Assembly (NCBI RefSeq): GCF_023276405.1
Contig: NZ_JALRMO010000001.1
Location: 5,577,001 to 5,641,000 of the forward strand
Source of the DNA: Paenibacillus hamazuiensis
GTDB taxonomy: Bacteria > Bacillota > Bacilli > Paenibacillales > NBRC-103111
DNA: 64,000 nt
Reading direction: 5' to 3'
Below the pieces are notes generated by a model. That model was not told the origin of the DNA and made no database searches. It worked only from the letters and a program-made list of their open reading frames with translations. A program made the position numbers and the translations under genes. Positions 45,061-53,789 of this stretch are shown one piece after another; within the stretch, counting starts at the first letter, position 1, and every line of letters starts with the position of its first letter.

Positions 45061-45074
45061 CCGCCCGCTCGCGT

Positions 45075-46766
45075 TTACTCCTGGCGGTACAAGCTGTCGT
45101 AATCGTCCGGATCCAGGCTGTACGGCTGCGTATCGGGCCCGCCCGACACGATATCGGCCGCCTTGGCGTACCGGAACACGCAGCTCCGCGCCGCGAGCAC
45201 GGCGGTTTCCCGCCCGGTTTCCTTCAGCAGCTGCATGTACTCGAAATCGCGGATGCCGCGCTGCAGCCACTTGTACCGGAGCGATAGCAGCGGAGAACCC
45301 CGGCGTCCGGGATAAACGAAGTTCGTATCCCCCGCCGGCCAAACGGAAGGGCGGTAGCGTACGCTGCGCATCGGTTCGTCCGGCCAAACGGTATAATTCC
45401 AGCGCAGCATTCCGTCGTATCCGAGTTCCTCGGCCAGCCAAGGCAGCAGCCGCGATTCGAGCGCCGGGGAGCGGAGAAACGTATTCGGCTTGTCGGGATA
45501 GCAGCAGACGTAAAACAATCGTCTGCCCGGAACGGTTGGCGGGCCTCCTGTATATTCGAGGGCGCAATGCAGGATCGGCACCGCATCATGCATCCCTTCG
45601 AGCGGCTCATGCAGGAATTCCTGATGATTGATCGCCACCTTCAGGCGGAAGGAGGGCGCCAGCCGGCGAAGCCGCTCTGTCCGCAGCCGAAACAACTCGA
45701 TGTCGGACGGTTCGTCGGCGAGAATGCGCACGCGCTGCACCCAACCTTTGACCGCGAAATGCGCCTCCAGCGAAACGATATAACGCTCAAGCGGCTCCCG
45801 CTCGCGAATGAACTTGTAGCTTCGGTCCGCTTCATCAAAGTAGCGGATGCGGATGCCGTCGGGATACCCGTCGACGATCGCGCCGTACATGTCCTTTTGC
45901 CAAATGTTCAGCAAGCCGAACACCTCGATCTCGCTCGAAATGCCGTGACGCTCTCCCAATTCGATATACCGGTCCAGCGCTGAGTAATCGTACGAAAACG
46001 TCCCGTCCTTCCGGCGAACCGTCCGTACGATGCTGTATTCAAACAAGTCGGACGGCTCCCCGTCCATATGTGAAAACTGCCCGGACCACGGAATTTCCGA
46101 TACGACGACGGACAGCGCTTTTTGCCCGAGGGCCGCCAGGCTCGCCAGGTAGCGGTCGAGAATGGCGAAGTGCTCCTCCGACCAAAGCTCGGCGTCGTAT
46201 TTGCGGGCGATGTTCGAAGGATGCTGCCACAGATCGAGGTAAAACCGGTAGTCTTTCGGTTCGGGCAGCATATCCTCGCGCACGCTCACGGTAAAGATCA
46301 GCTCTTCCATAAGACGCTCATCCTCGAACATCGTATGCCGGTACAAGCGAATCTTTCCCTCGTACATCGCCGGCGGAACGCCCGCCCCGGCTTCCAGCTC
46401 GATCCATACCTGCTGCACCTGCCGCGCCGCGACATAAAGGCTGCTCTGTTCCAGCAGCACATCGGATTTATGAAGTCCGTCGTCATCCGGGGTGAGCCCA
46501 ATCAAATGGACCTTAATCCCGAGCGGACCGTCCATTTCGACCTCCAGGCGGACAATCGGCAGCGGACCGCCTTTCCAAAACAAGGTGTCTTCCGATACCG
46601 TGAGCAAAAAAGGTTCGTCCGCGCTCACGACGGCTTGAAGCGCCGCGCTGTCCCTACGCAAACAAACCAGTTCCTTGTGCTTACAAGCAGCGGCTTGGCG
46701 ATGTTCCTCCCATCCGCCATAACCATTCGCGTATTTGTAAAACATCGACTGCAGTCCGGCGTACAA
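45075..46766 (-). CDS. DUF4091 (GH123-like) protein
   Basis: The 563-aa protein has an N-terminal beta-sandwich and a TIM-barrel-like half with RILADEPSD. Its C-terminal part GYDGMLRWNYTVWPDEP, FVYPGRRGSPLLSLRYKW and RGIRDFEYMQLL is diagnostic for DUF4091 proteins, which include GH123 N-acetylgalactosaminidases. No signal peptide is seen. It starts at TTG 46766 with AAGGAG 11 bases upstream. It is the last intact gene of the second carbohydrate locus and may hydrolyse the imported sugar. Confidence 0.78.
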   Translation of the reverse strand: MYAGLQSMFYKYANGYGGWEEHRQAAACKHKELVCLRRDSAALQAVVSADEPFLLTVSEDTLFWKGGPLPIVRLEVEMDGPLGIKVHLIGLTPDDDGLHKSDVLLEQSSLYVAARQVQQVWIELEAGAGVPPAMYEGKIRLYRHTMFEDERLMEELIFTVSVREDMLPEPKDYRFYLDLWQHPSNIARKYDAELWSEEHFAILDRYLASLAALGQKALSVVVSEIPWSGQFSHMDGEPSDLFEYSIVRTVRRKDGTFSYDYSALDRYIELGERHGISSEIEVFGLLNIWQKDMYGAIVDGYPDGIRIRYFDEADRSYKFIREREPLERYIVSLEAHFAVKGWVQRVRILADEPSDIELFRLRTERLRRLAPSFRLKVAINHQEFLHEPLEGMHDAVPILHCALEYTGGPPTVPGRRLFYVCCYPDKPNTFLRSPALESRLLPWLAEELGYDGMLRWNYTVWPDEPMRSVRYRPSVWPAGDTNFVYPGRRGSPLLSLRYKWLQRGIRDFEYMQLLKETGRETAVLAARSCVFRYAKAADIVSGGPDTQPYSLDPDDYDSLYRQE

Positions 46767-46792
46767 ACGTATTCACGCTCCTTATGTTTATT

Positions 46793-46816
46793 GGGCCGCC
46801 GGATCTCCGGCGGCCC
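46793..46816. terminator. GC-rich hairpin between the DUF6528 and DUF4091 genes
   Basis: GGGCCGCCGGA and its exact complement form an 11-bp stem with a two-base spacer, 25 bp upstream of the DUF4091 start. There is no T-run, so it may attenuate or stabilise the transcript rather than terminate it. Confidence 0.4.
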
Positions 46817-46926
46817 GTGTTCCGTTCCACATGCGGGCACAGCGCCGCGCGCGTATTCCGGCCGGCGGTGCCGCTCAGAGCCTTCGGCCGGCCGGAAAGC
46901 CCCTTCACCGGCACGCAGCCGGCTGC

Positions 46927-47943
46927 TTACTGATAGTTCGGGTTCATGATGCGCGCCTTATAAAACACGGCGCCGGTACGGGTTCGGGTCGCATCAGGCA
47001 GGAACATATCCACCGTGTCCGTACACCAGTTATTGACCGTACTGCATGCGCCGGGAGGAGATTTCGCCGTATCGGTCACCGTTTCCACCACCTGGCCCGA
47101 CACCTGGTTGCCGACGGATTTAACGCCGACACGGCTGATGCTGCTCGCCCCTGCATACGTCAGGTCCAGTGAATTCGTCGATTTGACATATTGATATACC
47201 TTCCCTCCGGAAGCGACCCACAACCGATCGGTATCGCCGTATACCGGCTGGATATCGTGACCGTTCAGCTTCGTTACGTCTAACCGCACCTGTTCCGTAA
47301 GGGTCGGTGCCGCAGCGGTGCCGCCGACCTTAAGTCCGACGATCGCCGCGTTGCCGATCGTCCACAGCAGCTCGCCGGCAGGGTCCCACAGTACGCCGTG
47401 TGCGGAAGGCAGCGAGTACTCGGCGTAGGTCGCCGACGTGCTGCTTTGCGACGACGTATACACCCGGACCCAGCCGCCCGTGCTGGCGGCAATCGCCACG
47501 TTGCCGTTCGGCAGCAGCTCGGCCGCATGCGGGTTGCCCCCCACATTCGCCGCCCAAAGCTTCGCGTTGCCGGCCGGATAAGGAATGATGCCGGCCAGCC
47601 CCTTGGAGTCGGTCACGAGCATCACTTGCCCGCCGAAAAAGCTGCTGTTTCTAAGCCTCGCTTCGGTCGGAGTTCCCCAGTAAGCCGTAAGGCCGGAGAA
47701 GCCGTTCGAAGTTGTCGGCGCCCACGACCATTTCACCGCGCTGCTGCTGTTCCAATCGGCGGCGTTCGGGTCCATCACGAGGATTTTATCCGTGCTTTGC
47801 TCGCTCATCGCGATATCGTAATCGCCCGTTCCGGCTTTCGCCGGGTTCGGTCCGATTCCTTGCAGCAGCGCCGACAGCGTAACGGCGGCGGTCAGCACGA
47901 CCGCAAGCCATAATCCCAGCCTCGATGTTCCGATCCATTTCAA
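46927..47943 (-). CDS. Secreted DUF6528-type beta-propeller-like protein
   Basis: The 338-aa protein has a signal peptide (helix at about 9-28, cleavage near AKAGT). Its repetitive beta-rich body contains VTDSKGLAGIIPYP, GGNPHAAELLPNGN, SAHGVLWD and GHDIQPVYGDTDRLW. The pattern fits the DUF6528 family, as far as I can recall it, and suggests a propeller. It is about half identical by eye to the cytoplasmic protein at 49121-50011. TTG 47943 with AAGGAGGT nine bases upstream is the start. Its role in carbohydrate use is unknown. Confidence 0.75.
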   Translation of the reverse strand: MKWIGTSRLGLWLAVVLTAAVTLSALLQGIGPNPAKAGTGDYDIAMSEQSTDKILVMDPNAADWNSSSAVKWSWAPTTSNGFSGLTAYWGTPTEARLRNSSFFGGQVMLVTDSKGLAGIIPYPAGNAKLWAANVGGNPHAAELLPNGNVAIAASTGGWVRVYTSSQSSTSATYAEYSLPSAHGVLWDPAGELLWTIGNAAIVGLKVGGTAAAPTLTEQVRLDVTKLNGHDIQPVYGDTDRLWVASGGKVYQYVKSTNSLDLTYAGASSISRVGVKSVGNQVSGQVVETVTDTAKSPPGACSTVNNWCTDTVDMFLPDATRTRTGAVFYKARIMNPNYQ

Positions 47944-47981
47944 TCACGATTACCTCCTTCATTTGTCTTCCTAAAGTGACA

Positions 47982-48055
47982 ACATCCCAAGCGGCATTTC
48001 GTAAATACAAACAAGAGAGCTTCACAACCGAGGTCCTGCAGCTCTCTTGGGATGC
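47982..48055 (-). promoter_or_regulatory. Structured mRNA leader/attenuator-like element before the DUF6528 gene
   Basis: On the minus strand AAGAGAGCT and AGCTCTCTT form a hairpin followed by GTTTGTATTT, resembling a weak terminator. An outer GCATCCCAAG can pair with CTTGGGATG further downstream. The two pairings compete for the AAG bases, so alternative folds are possible. It may be the terminator of the isomerase gene or a regulatory leader. Confidence 0.4.
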
Positions 48056-48237
48056 CAAGTTTATGGATCGGCTTTCCGCAGGCCGTCAGGCGCCGAGCGG
48101 CATCGGCCTTTCGGAATACGCGCGCGGCGCTCCGGCCGCAGAAGTATTTTCGGTCAATCGGATGCGGAACGCATTGCACCCGCCTCAATGCAGGTTCCTG
48201 CCTGGCGTTGGACCTTCACCTTTCATCCACGCTGCCG

Positions 48238-49107
48238 TCAGCCGGAAGTTCCATCCTGCGCTTGCTTGTAGTCATGAAGCAGCCGGCTCCAGCAGTCCGC
48301 TACCTCGTCCGGATCGGGATTTCGCACCTCGAACAGAAACGGCCCGGAGTAGCCTTGCTCGGACAGCGAGCCGATCACTTCGTTCCAGCGGATGATCCCT
48401 TTGCCCGGCAGCCAATGCCGCTCATCCGTGCCGTCGTAATCGGACATATGCACTGTGATGATGCGCCCGGAAAGCTGCCGGATAAAATGCTCGGGCGTCT
48501 CCTGCAGCAGATGGTTCACGTCGACGCATACGCCAAGCCGCCCGTCGCAGCTGACTAGCTCAAGCATCTCCCCGCTTGTGCGGCCGAGACACGTTCGCGG
48601 CAAGCATTCCACGGCGATGCGGACGCCAAGGCGCTCCGCCTCTCCGGCTAAAACCGGCAGCGCCAGTTTGCATGCCGCGATGCGCGCGGCCCGTTCCTCC
48701 GCCGCGATCGGCTCCCAGCTCGGATGCAGCACAGCCCTGCCGATGCCCCACCGCCCCGCAAGCTGCAGCAGCCGGGCATGCAGGGCGATCGCTGCGCTGC
48801 GCTGCGCTTCGTCCATGGCGGAGACGTCCCACGCCGTCCCGTAGGGCAGATGCATCGTCCATACCTCGATGCCGAGCTGCCTCGCACGGACGATCAGCTC
48901 GAAGCAGCAGCGCTCGTTCTCGGGCTCGAACATATCGAAGGCGGCGCTGCGCCAAGCCAGCTCGATACGGCGAATGCCGGCGGCGGAGAAGCGGCCGAGG
49001 TCAATGCCGCCTTGCTTCCACGCTTCGAGCGACAAAGAAACGCCTATCGGCCATTGCGCCGGGTCCGACTTCTCCGGGAACCGTCCGGCCCCTTGGTTGC
49101 CCGCCAT
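48238..49107 (-). CDS. Sugar phosphate isomerase/epimerase family TIM-barrel protein
   Basis: The 289-aa protein has the xylose-isomerase-like barrel with VWTMHLPYG, AVLHPSW, IAVECLPR, GVCVDVNHLL and HMSDYDG. The Glu, Asp and His residues at strand ends would bind a divalent metal. It should act in the cytoplasm on a sugar or sugar acid from the imported substrate. I chose ATG 49107 (AGGGGG seven bases upstream) over ATG 49128, which overlaps the preceding stop codon. It lies between the two DUF6528-type genes. Confidence 0.82.
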   Translation of the reverse strand: MAGNQGAGRFPEKSDPAQWPIGVSLSLEAWKQGGIDLGRFSAAGIRRIELAWRSAAFDMFEPENERCCFELIVRARQLGIEVWTMHLPYGTAWDVSAMDEAQRSAAIALHARLLQLAGRWGIGRAVLHPSWEPIAAEERAARIAACKLALPVLAGEAERLGVRIAVECLPRTCLGRTSGEMLELVSCDGRLGVCVDVNHLLQETPEHFIRQLSGRIITVHMSDYDGTDERHWLPGKGIIRWNEVIGSLSEQGYSGPFLFEVRNPDPDEVADCWSRLLHDYKQAQDGTSG

Positions 49108-49120
49108 TGGTAAGCCCCCT

Positions 49121-50011
49121 TCACTCATAGATCGGGTTCAAAATCCGCGCCTTGTAGAAGGCCGCTCCTTCCCGTACCCTCTGCGCTTCCGGCAAAGCAA
49201 ACTGCACCGTGTCCGTCGTCCAGTCGTACAGGCTGCCTTTCTTCGGTACGGTGGAAACCACCGTTCCGGACAACAAATTGCCTACGCTTTTGACGCCGGG
49301 CCGGCTGATCGCACCATGGCCCGGATAGGACGAATCGAACGCATCCGCCGACTTGACATATTGATATACGCAGGTGCCCGTGCTGATCCACAGCCGGTCC
49401 GGATCGCCGTGCACCGGCTGAAGATCGTGGCCGTGCCGGGTCGGAAGCGCCGTCTTTCGCGCTTCGCGAAGCACCGGCCTGGCGGCGGTGCCTTCCGCCG
49501 CCAGGGCGACGAGCTCGTCGTCGCCAAGCGCCCAGAGCAGCTGCAGGCGCGCATCCCAATGCACACCGTGCGCGCCCGGGAAGCGATATTCGGCGTATGC
49601 GGAGGCGGACGGCCCTTGCGACGAAGCGTACAGCCGCACGAAGCCGCCCGTGCTGGAGGCGACGGCAAGGTTGCCGTCCGGCAGCAGCTCGGCCGAATGT
49701 GGGTTGCCGCCGACGCAGTGCGCCCATCGCCTGCCGTCTCCCTCCGGGTAAGAAACGATGGCCGCAAGCCCCTTCGAATCGGTGACGACCATCCACTGGC
49801 CGCCCCACTTCTCGCTCGTTCGCACCTTCGCGTCGGTCGGCAGCCCCCACGCAGCCACCAGATCGTCGTCAAACCCGTTCGAGCGGCTTGGCGACCACGC
49901 CCATTTCACCGCCCGCTCTCCGTTCCAATCGGAGTCCGCCGGATCGAATATGAGAATTCGGCTTGAAGCCTGATCGCACCCGGCGATAAGACCGTCTTTG
50001 GCACGCAGCAT
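49121..50011 (-). CDS. DUF6528-type protein without signal peptide
   Basis: The 296-aa protein is a paralogue of the secreted one at 46927-47943 with matching blocks VTDSKGLAAIVSYP, GGNPHSAELLPDGN, GAHGVHWD, GHDLQPVHGDPDRLW and YKARILNPIYE. It lacks an export signal, so the two forms should act on opposite sides of the membrane. The ATG has GAGGG nine bases upstream. It lies 66 bp after the binding-protein gene and 13 bp before the isomerase start. Confidence 0.75.
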   Translation of the reverse strand: MLRAKDGLIAGCDQASSRILIFDPADSDWNGERAVKWAWSPSRSNGFDDDLVAAWGLPTDAKVRTSEKWGGQWMVVTDSKGLAAIVSYPEGDGRRWAHCVGGNPHSAELLPDGNLAVASSTGGFVRLYASSQGPSASAYAEYRFPGAHGVHWDARLQLLWALGDDELVALAAEGTAARPVLREARKTALPTRHGHDLQPVHGDPDRLWISTGTCVYQYVKSADAFDSSYPGHGAISRPGVKSVGNLLSGTVVSTVPKKGSLYDWTTDTVQFALPEAQRVREGAAFYKARILNPIYE

Positions 50012-50077
50012 AACGTTTGTCCCTCTCTCTAAGGATAGTTTGGATTCCCTACTCTCTAATCGGTTACGGCGATAACA

Positions 50078-51712
50078 TTATTTGTCGAGTCCTTGCTGCT
50101 GTACGGCATCGTTCACTTCCTTGATCGCCTGCTGCAGCCCCTTGCTGTCGTAGCCTTTCACGATGTTGTCCCACATCGTTACCGGATCGTCCTTGCCGAG
50201 CATCACCTTGATCACGTCTTCCGTCGCATTGATCGCGCTCAGCTTCGATTTGGCCGGGGTGTACAGCAGCTCCACCTTGAAATTGGTCGGCACCGGCTTC
50301 AGCTTTTCGACATTGTATTTTAACGCGTCATGCGATAGCGTCCACAACTGCTCGCCGTAATTGATCCGGGCCGTCTCGGTGTCCTCCAGCTCGAGCTGCT
50401 GACCCCATGCCGCGAGCGCTCCGAACAAACCGCCGTATGACGGATACATCGAGCCGAGCGACTTGTATTGGCCGTTTTCGTTTTTTTCGCGAGTGATCGT
50501 AAATTTGTCGCCATCTTTTTTATAATCCTTGCCTTCCATCCCGTACCGCTTAAACGTCATGAACTCGTCTGAGAGCAAGTAATCGTAGATTTGCAAAATC
50601 CGGTCCATCTTCTCGTCGCTCACCTTGGAGCTGAAATAGCTCTCCGACCAGAACGTCACCGCATTGTACCGGTACCGGGATCCGTCTTCCGCCGCCCACG
50701 ACACGGGCAAAATTTTCACCGATTCCTCGAACTTCTTATCCTTGACGTATTTGTCCCACGAAGCTCTCAGCGCGGAGAGGGCGTTCGGAGTCGCTTGTAC
50801 GGAAATGGCTCCCACCTTGCCTTGGCCGAATTTTTCGTAGCCGTCATTCGGCTTCATGATCGCGAAGTCGGGATCGATCGCGCCTTCCGCATACATTTGC
50901 CGCAGCTGCTTGACGACGGTTTTCATTTGACCGGATGCATAATACGGGATGTATTTGCCGTTTTCCTTCACCCACGAGCCGTTGATCACATGGGGGAACG
51001 AGCCTCCCGCTACAGGCAGCAGCATGCTGGAGGTCGAGCGGAACGTGAGGCCGATCGTGTCGTTTTTCCCGTTGCCGTCCGGGTCCTTCTGCGCGAACGA
51101 CTTGTACATGTTCAAATAATCGTCGTACGTGACCGGGTCCTTGAGCCCGAGCTTATCCAGCCAATCTTTACGCACCACGACGGCGCGCTCGATCGCCCAT
51201 TGATCCGGCTCGAGGTAAGTTTGGCGCGGGATCATATAATACTTGCCGTCCACGTTCAGCGGCTTCGTGTCGTTTAAGCTCAGCACCTTCTGCACGTTCG
51301 GATATTTGCTCAAATCGGACGGCAGCGGCCGGATGATGCCTTGCTTGATCCAGGAATAATATCCTTCCGAGTTGATGTTGTCGTCGCTGAACACGTCCGG
51401 CAGGTCCCCGGAAGCAGCCCACAGCTGATACTTCTCCTTATAGTCGGCGTAACTGATCACCTTGTCGACGATGTTGACGTTGAACCGGCTTTCGATCATT
51501 TTCAGGAACGGATCGGAATTCCGGTCGGGAAACGCTTTGCCGATATTGAAAAACGAGATGGAAATATCGAGTTTCTTCGCATTTTTTGAAGCCCCTTCCC
51601 CGGTTTGCCCCGCGGAGGGTGCCGGTTGATTCGCTTCGCCGCATCCTGCGATCAGAGCGGCCGGCAAAGCAAGCGCCATCATGGCAGCTGCATAACGTTT
51701 CGTTCTGTTCAT
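50078..51712 (-). CDS. Sugar ABC transporter substrate-binding lipoprotein (second locus)
   Basis: The 544-aa protein has a lipoprotein signal with LIAGC and a large type-1 binding fold with the DPDGNGKNDTIG insert. It should supply the permease pair encoded directly upstream. GGGGAGG stands six bases before the ATG. Confidence 0.92.
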   Translation of the reverse strand: MNRTKRYAAAMMALALPAALIAGCGEANQPAPSAGQTGEGASKNAKKLDISISFFNIGKAFPDRNSDPFLKMIESRFNVNIVDKVISYADYKEKYQLWAASGDLPDVFSDDNINSEGYYSWIKQGIIRPLPSDLSKYPNVQKVLSLNDTKPLNVDGKYYMIPRQTYLEPDQWAIERAVVVRKDWLDKLGLKDPVTYDDYLNMYKSFAQKDPDGNGKNDTIGLTFRSTSSMLLPVAGGSFPHVINGSWVKENGKYIPYYASGQMKTVVKQLRQMYAEGAIDPDFAIMKPNDGYEKFGQGKVGAISVQATPNALSALRASWDKYVKDKKFEESVKILPVSWAAEDGSRYRYNAVTFWSESYFSSKVSDEKMDRILQIYDYLLSDEFMTFKRYGMEGKDYKKDGDKFTITREKNENGQYKSLGSMYPSYGGLFGALAAWGQQLELEDTETARINYGEQLWTLSHDALKYNVEKLKPVPTNFKVELLYTPAKSKLSAINATEDVIKVMLGKDDPVTMWDNIVKGYDSKGLQQAIKEVNDAVQQQGLDK

Positions 51713-51752
51713 CGTGTGCCTCCCCTTTTTAACCGTGCCTGGTGGATAGTGG

Positions 51753-52625
51753 TCATTCCTTTACCGCACCGAGCGTGACCCCGGCGGCAAAATACTTTTG
51801 CAAAAACGGGTAAACAAGCATGATCGGCACCATCGTAATAATGACGCTGGCCATCTTAAGCCCGTCGGGGTACGTCTGGCTCAGCTCCGCCAGCATGGCG
51901 CTGCCCATGTCGTCCCGCCTCATCTTGGTGACGTCCTGCAGCATATTGCGCAAAAACAGCTGCATCGGATGCATTTTCGGATCGTTCACGAACAGCATCG
52001 CGAGATACCATTCGTTCCAGCGGGATACCGCGTAAAACAGCGTGATCGCCGCCAGCGTCGGCTTCGAAATCGGCAGGACGATGCGGAACAGGATGAAGAT
52101 GTCGTTCGCTCCGTCCATTTTGGCCGACTCTTCCAGCTCGGGGGGGATGGAACGGAAATGGTTGATCAGAATGAGCAGGAAAAACGTATTGACCGCGACC
52201 GGCAAAATCATCGCGCTGTAGCTGTTGATCAAATGCAGGCTTTTGATCGTCAAGTAATACGGAATAAGTCCCCCGCCGAACAGCATCGTGAACACGATGC
52301 CGGCCATAATGGCGCCGCGGCCGGGCATGGTTTTCTTGGACAAGGCGTAAGCGCCGCATGCGGTGACCAGCATATTGACCAGCGTGCCGGCCACGGTCAC
52401 GATGACCGAGTTGGCCAGCGCCTTGCCGACATAGCTGCCGCTGAGCAGCAGCTTGTAGGAGACCAGGCTGAAGCTGGTCGGCAGCAGGTAAAACTGCTGT
52501 TTGACGACGGCCGCCGGGTCCGCGAACGAGGTGATGAACACGTTGTAAAACGGCAGCACCGTGATCACCGCAAGCAGCATCAAAAACGAATTGATCGCGT
52601 AATCGCCCCAGGTGCGGTACTTCAT
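51753..52625 (-). CDS. Carbohydrate ABC transporter permease, LplC/YtcP type (second locus)
   Basis: The 290-aa protein has six membrane helices, the EAA loop ELEESAKMDGANDIFI and the family ending KYFAAGVTLGAVKE. The ATG at 52625 is preceded by AAAGGAGGTG. It lies 31 bp after its partner permease and 40 bp before the binding-protein gene. Confidence 0.93.
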   Translation of the reverse strand: MKYRTWGDYAINSFLMLLAVITVLPFYNVFITSFADPAAVVKQQFYLLPTSFSLVSYKLLLSGSYVGKALANSVIVTVAGTLVNMLVTACGAYALSKKTMPGRGAIMAGIVFTMLFGGGLIPYYLTIKSLHLINSYSAMILPVAVNTFFLLILINHFRSIPPELEESAKMDGANDIFILFRIVLPISKPTLAAITLFYAVSRWNEWYLAMLFVNDPKMHPMQLFLRNMLQDVTKMRRDDMGSAMLAELSQTYPDGLKMASVIITMVPIMLVYPFLQKYFAAGVTLGAVKE

Positions 52626-52656
52626 CCGGGCACCTCCTTTGTCATTGGCATTAGGC

Positions 52657-53580
52657 TTAGTAAAGGCCGTCCTGACCCAAACGTTTGGCCGCCTTATTGG
52701 CGGCATAGAGCAGGACGAAGTTGATCACCGACTTGAACAGGCCGACCGCGGTCGAGGTTCCGTAGCTGGAGCCGACGGCGAACGTGCGCCGGTAAATGTA
52801 CGTGTCGAGAATGTCCGCCTTTTCGTAAACCGCAGCGTTGTACAGGTTGAAAATTTGGTCGAACCCCCCGCCGCCCGAGCTCATCGTCCGTCCGATTTGC
52901 AATATCAGCAAAATGACGACGGTGCTCTTGAGCGATGGCCATGTAATGTGCAGCATTTGCTGGAACCGATTCGCCCCGTCGATGGAGGCCGCCTCGTACA
53001 AAGCCGGATTGATGCCGGCGATCGCCGCCAAATAAATGATCGTGCCCCAGCCCATGTCCTTCCACAGGCTGCTGCCGTAAATGAGTCCGCGGAAGTATTC
53101 CGGATCGACCAGCAGGTTGACTTTTTCGAGCCCGACCAGCACGAGCAGCTGGTTCAGCACGCCGAATGCGCCGAGAAAGTTGACCATAATGCCGCTGACG
53201 ATAACCCATGACAAAAAATGCGGGAACGTGTAAACGACTTGGTAAAACTGCTTCAGCCTCGTGCGGCGCACTTCGTTGATCAGCAGCGCGACCGCGATCG
53301 GAACCGGAAACTCGAATACAAGCCGGCCCAGCGAGATGATGAGCGTATTGCGGAACGCCACCCAAAAATCCTGCAGCCCGAAAATTTCCCGGAAGTTCGC
53401 GAGTCCGACCCATTCGCTGCCCCAAATGCCCTTCGCGAAGTTGAACTCCTTGAACGCGAGGATAATGCCGTAAAGCGGGATATAATCGAACACGATGTAA
53501 TACGCAAGCAGCGGCAAGGCAAGAAGGTACAAATATTTGTGAGCGGCCATCTGCTTCCATAAGCTTCTTCCTGTCGCCAA
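52657..53580 (-). CDS. Carbohydrate ABC transporter permease, LplB type (second locus)
   Basis: The 307-aa protein has six membrane helices and the EAA loop ALYEAASIDGANRFQQ. Translation starts at TTG 53580 with AAAGGGG about eight bases upstream. It is separated from the response-regulator gene by 209 bp, enough for the operon's own promoter, with a possible TATACT -10 element near 53630. Confidence 0.92.
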   Translation of the reverse strand: MATGRSLWKQMAAHKYLYLLALPLLAYYIVFDYIPLYGIILAFKEFNFAKGIWGSEWVGLANFREIFGLQDFWVAFRNTLIISLGRLVFEFPVPIAVALLINEVRRTRLKQFYQVVYTFPHFLSWVIVSGIMVNFLGAFGVLNQLLVLVGLEKVNLLVDPEYFRGLIYGSSLWKDMGWGTIIYLAAIAGINPALYEAASIDGANRFQQMLHITWPSLKSTVVILLILQIGRTMSSGGGGFDQIFNLYNAAVYEKADILDTYIYRRTFAVGSSYGTSTAVGLFKSVINFVLLYAANKAAKRLGQDGLY

Positions 53581-53789
53581 GAGGGCACCCCTTTCTCTTT
53601 GAAACCGTATTCACATCTGCTTTCAGTATAGTCGCCCTTCTTGCGCCGCCATATGTATATTTCTAAGCGGCTCTATGTATTTTTCTCATCAGTTTGTCTC
53701 CGGACAACAAATACGCCCGTCCGGCACCGGCGGCCGATGGGGATCGGCTCGGTTCCAAAGCGGGCGCAAGGCGCACGGCGCTGCAGCCG

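Noticed and set aside
44677-45567. Minus-strand ORF of 296 codons overlapping the DUF4091 gene
   Set aside because: Most of it is out of frame with DUF4091. Only the stretch around 44990-45060 looks protein-like, and it is treated as gene debris.
53700-53789. GC-rich inverted repeats after the YesN-type regulator as terminator
   Set aside because: Stem lengths and spacing are poor and there is no proper T-run; I could not support it.
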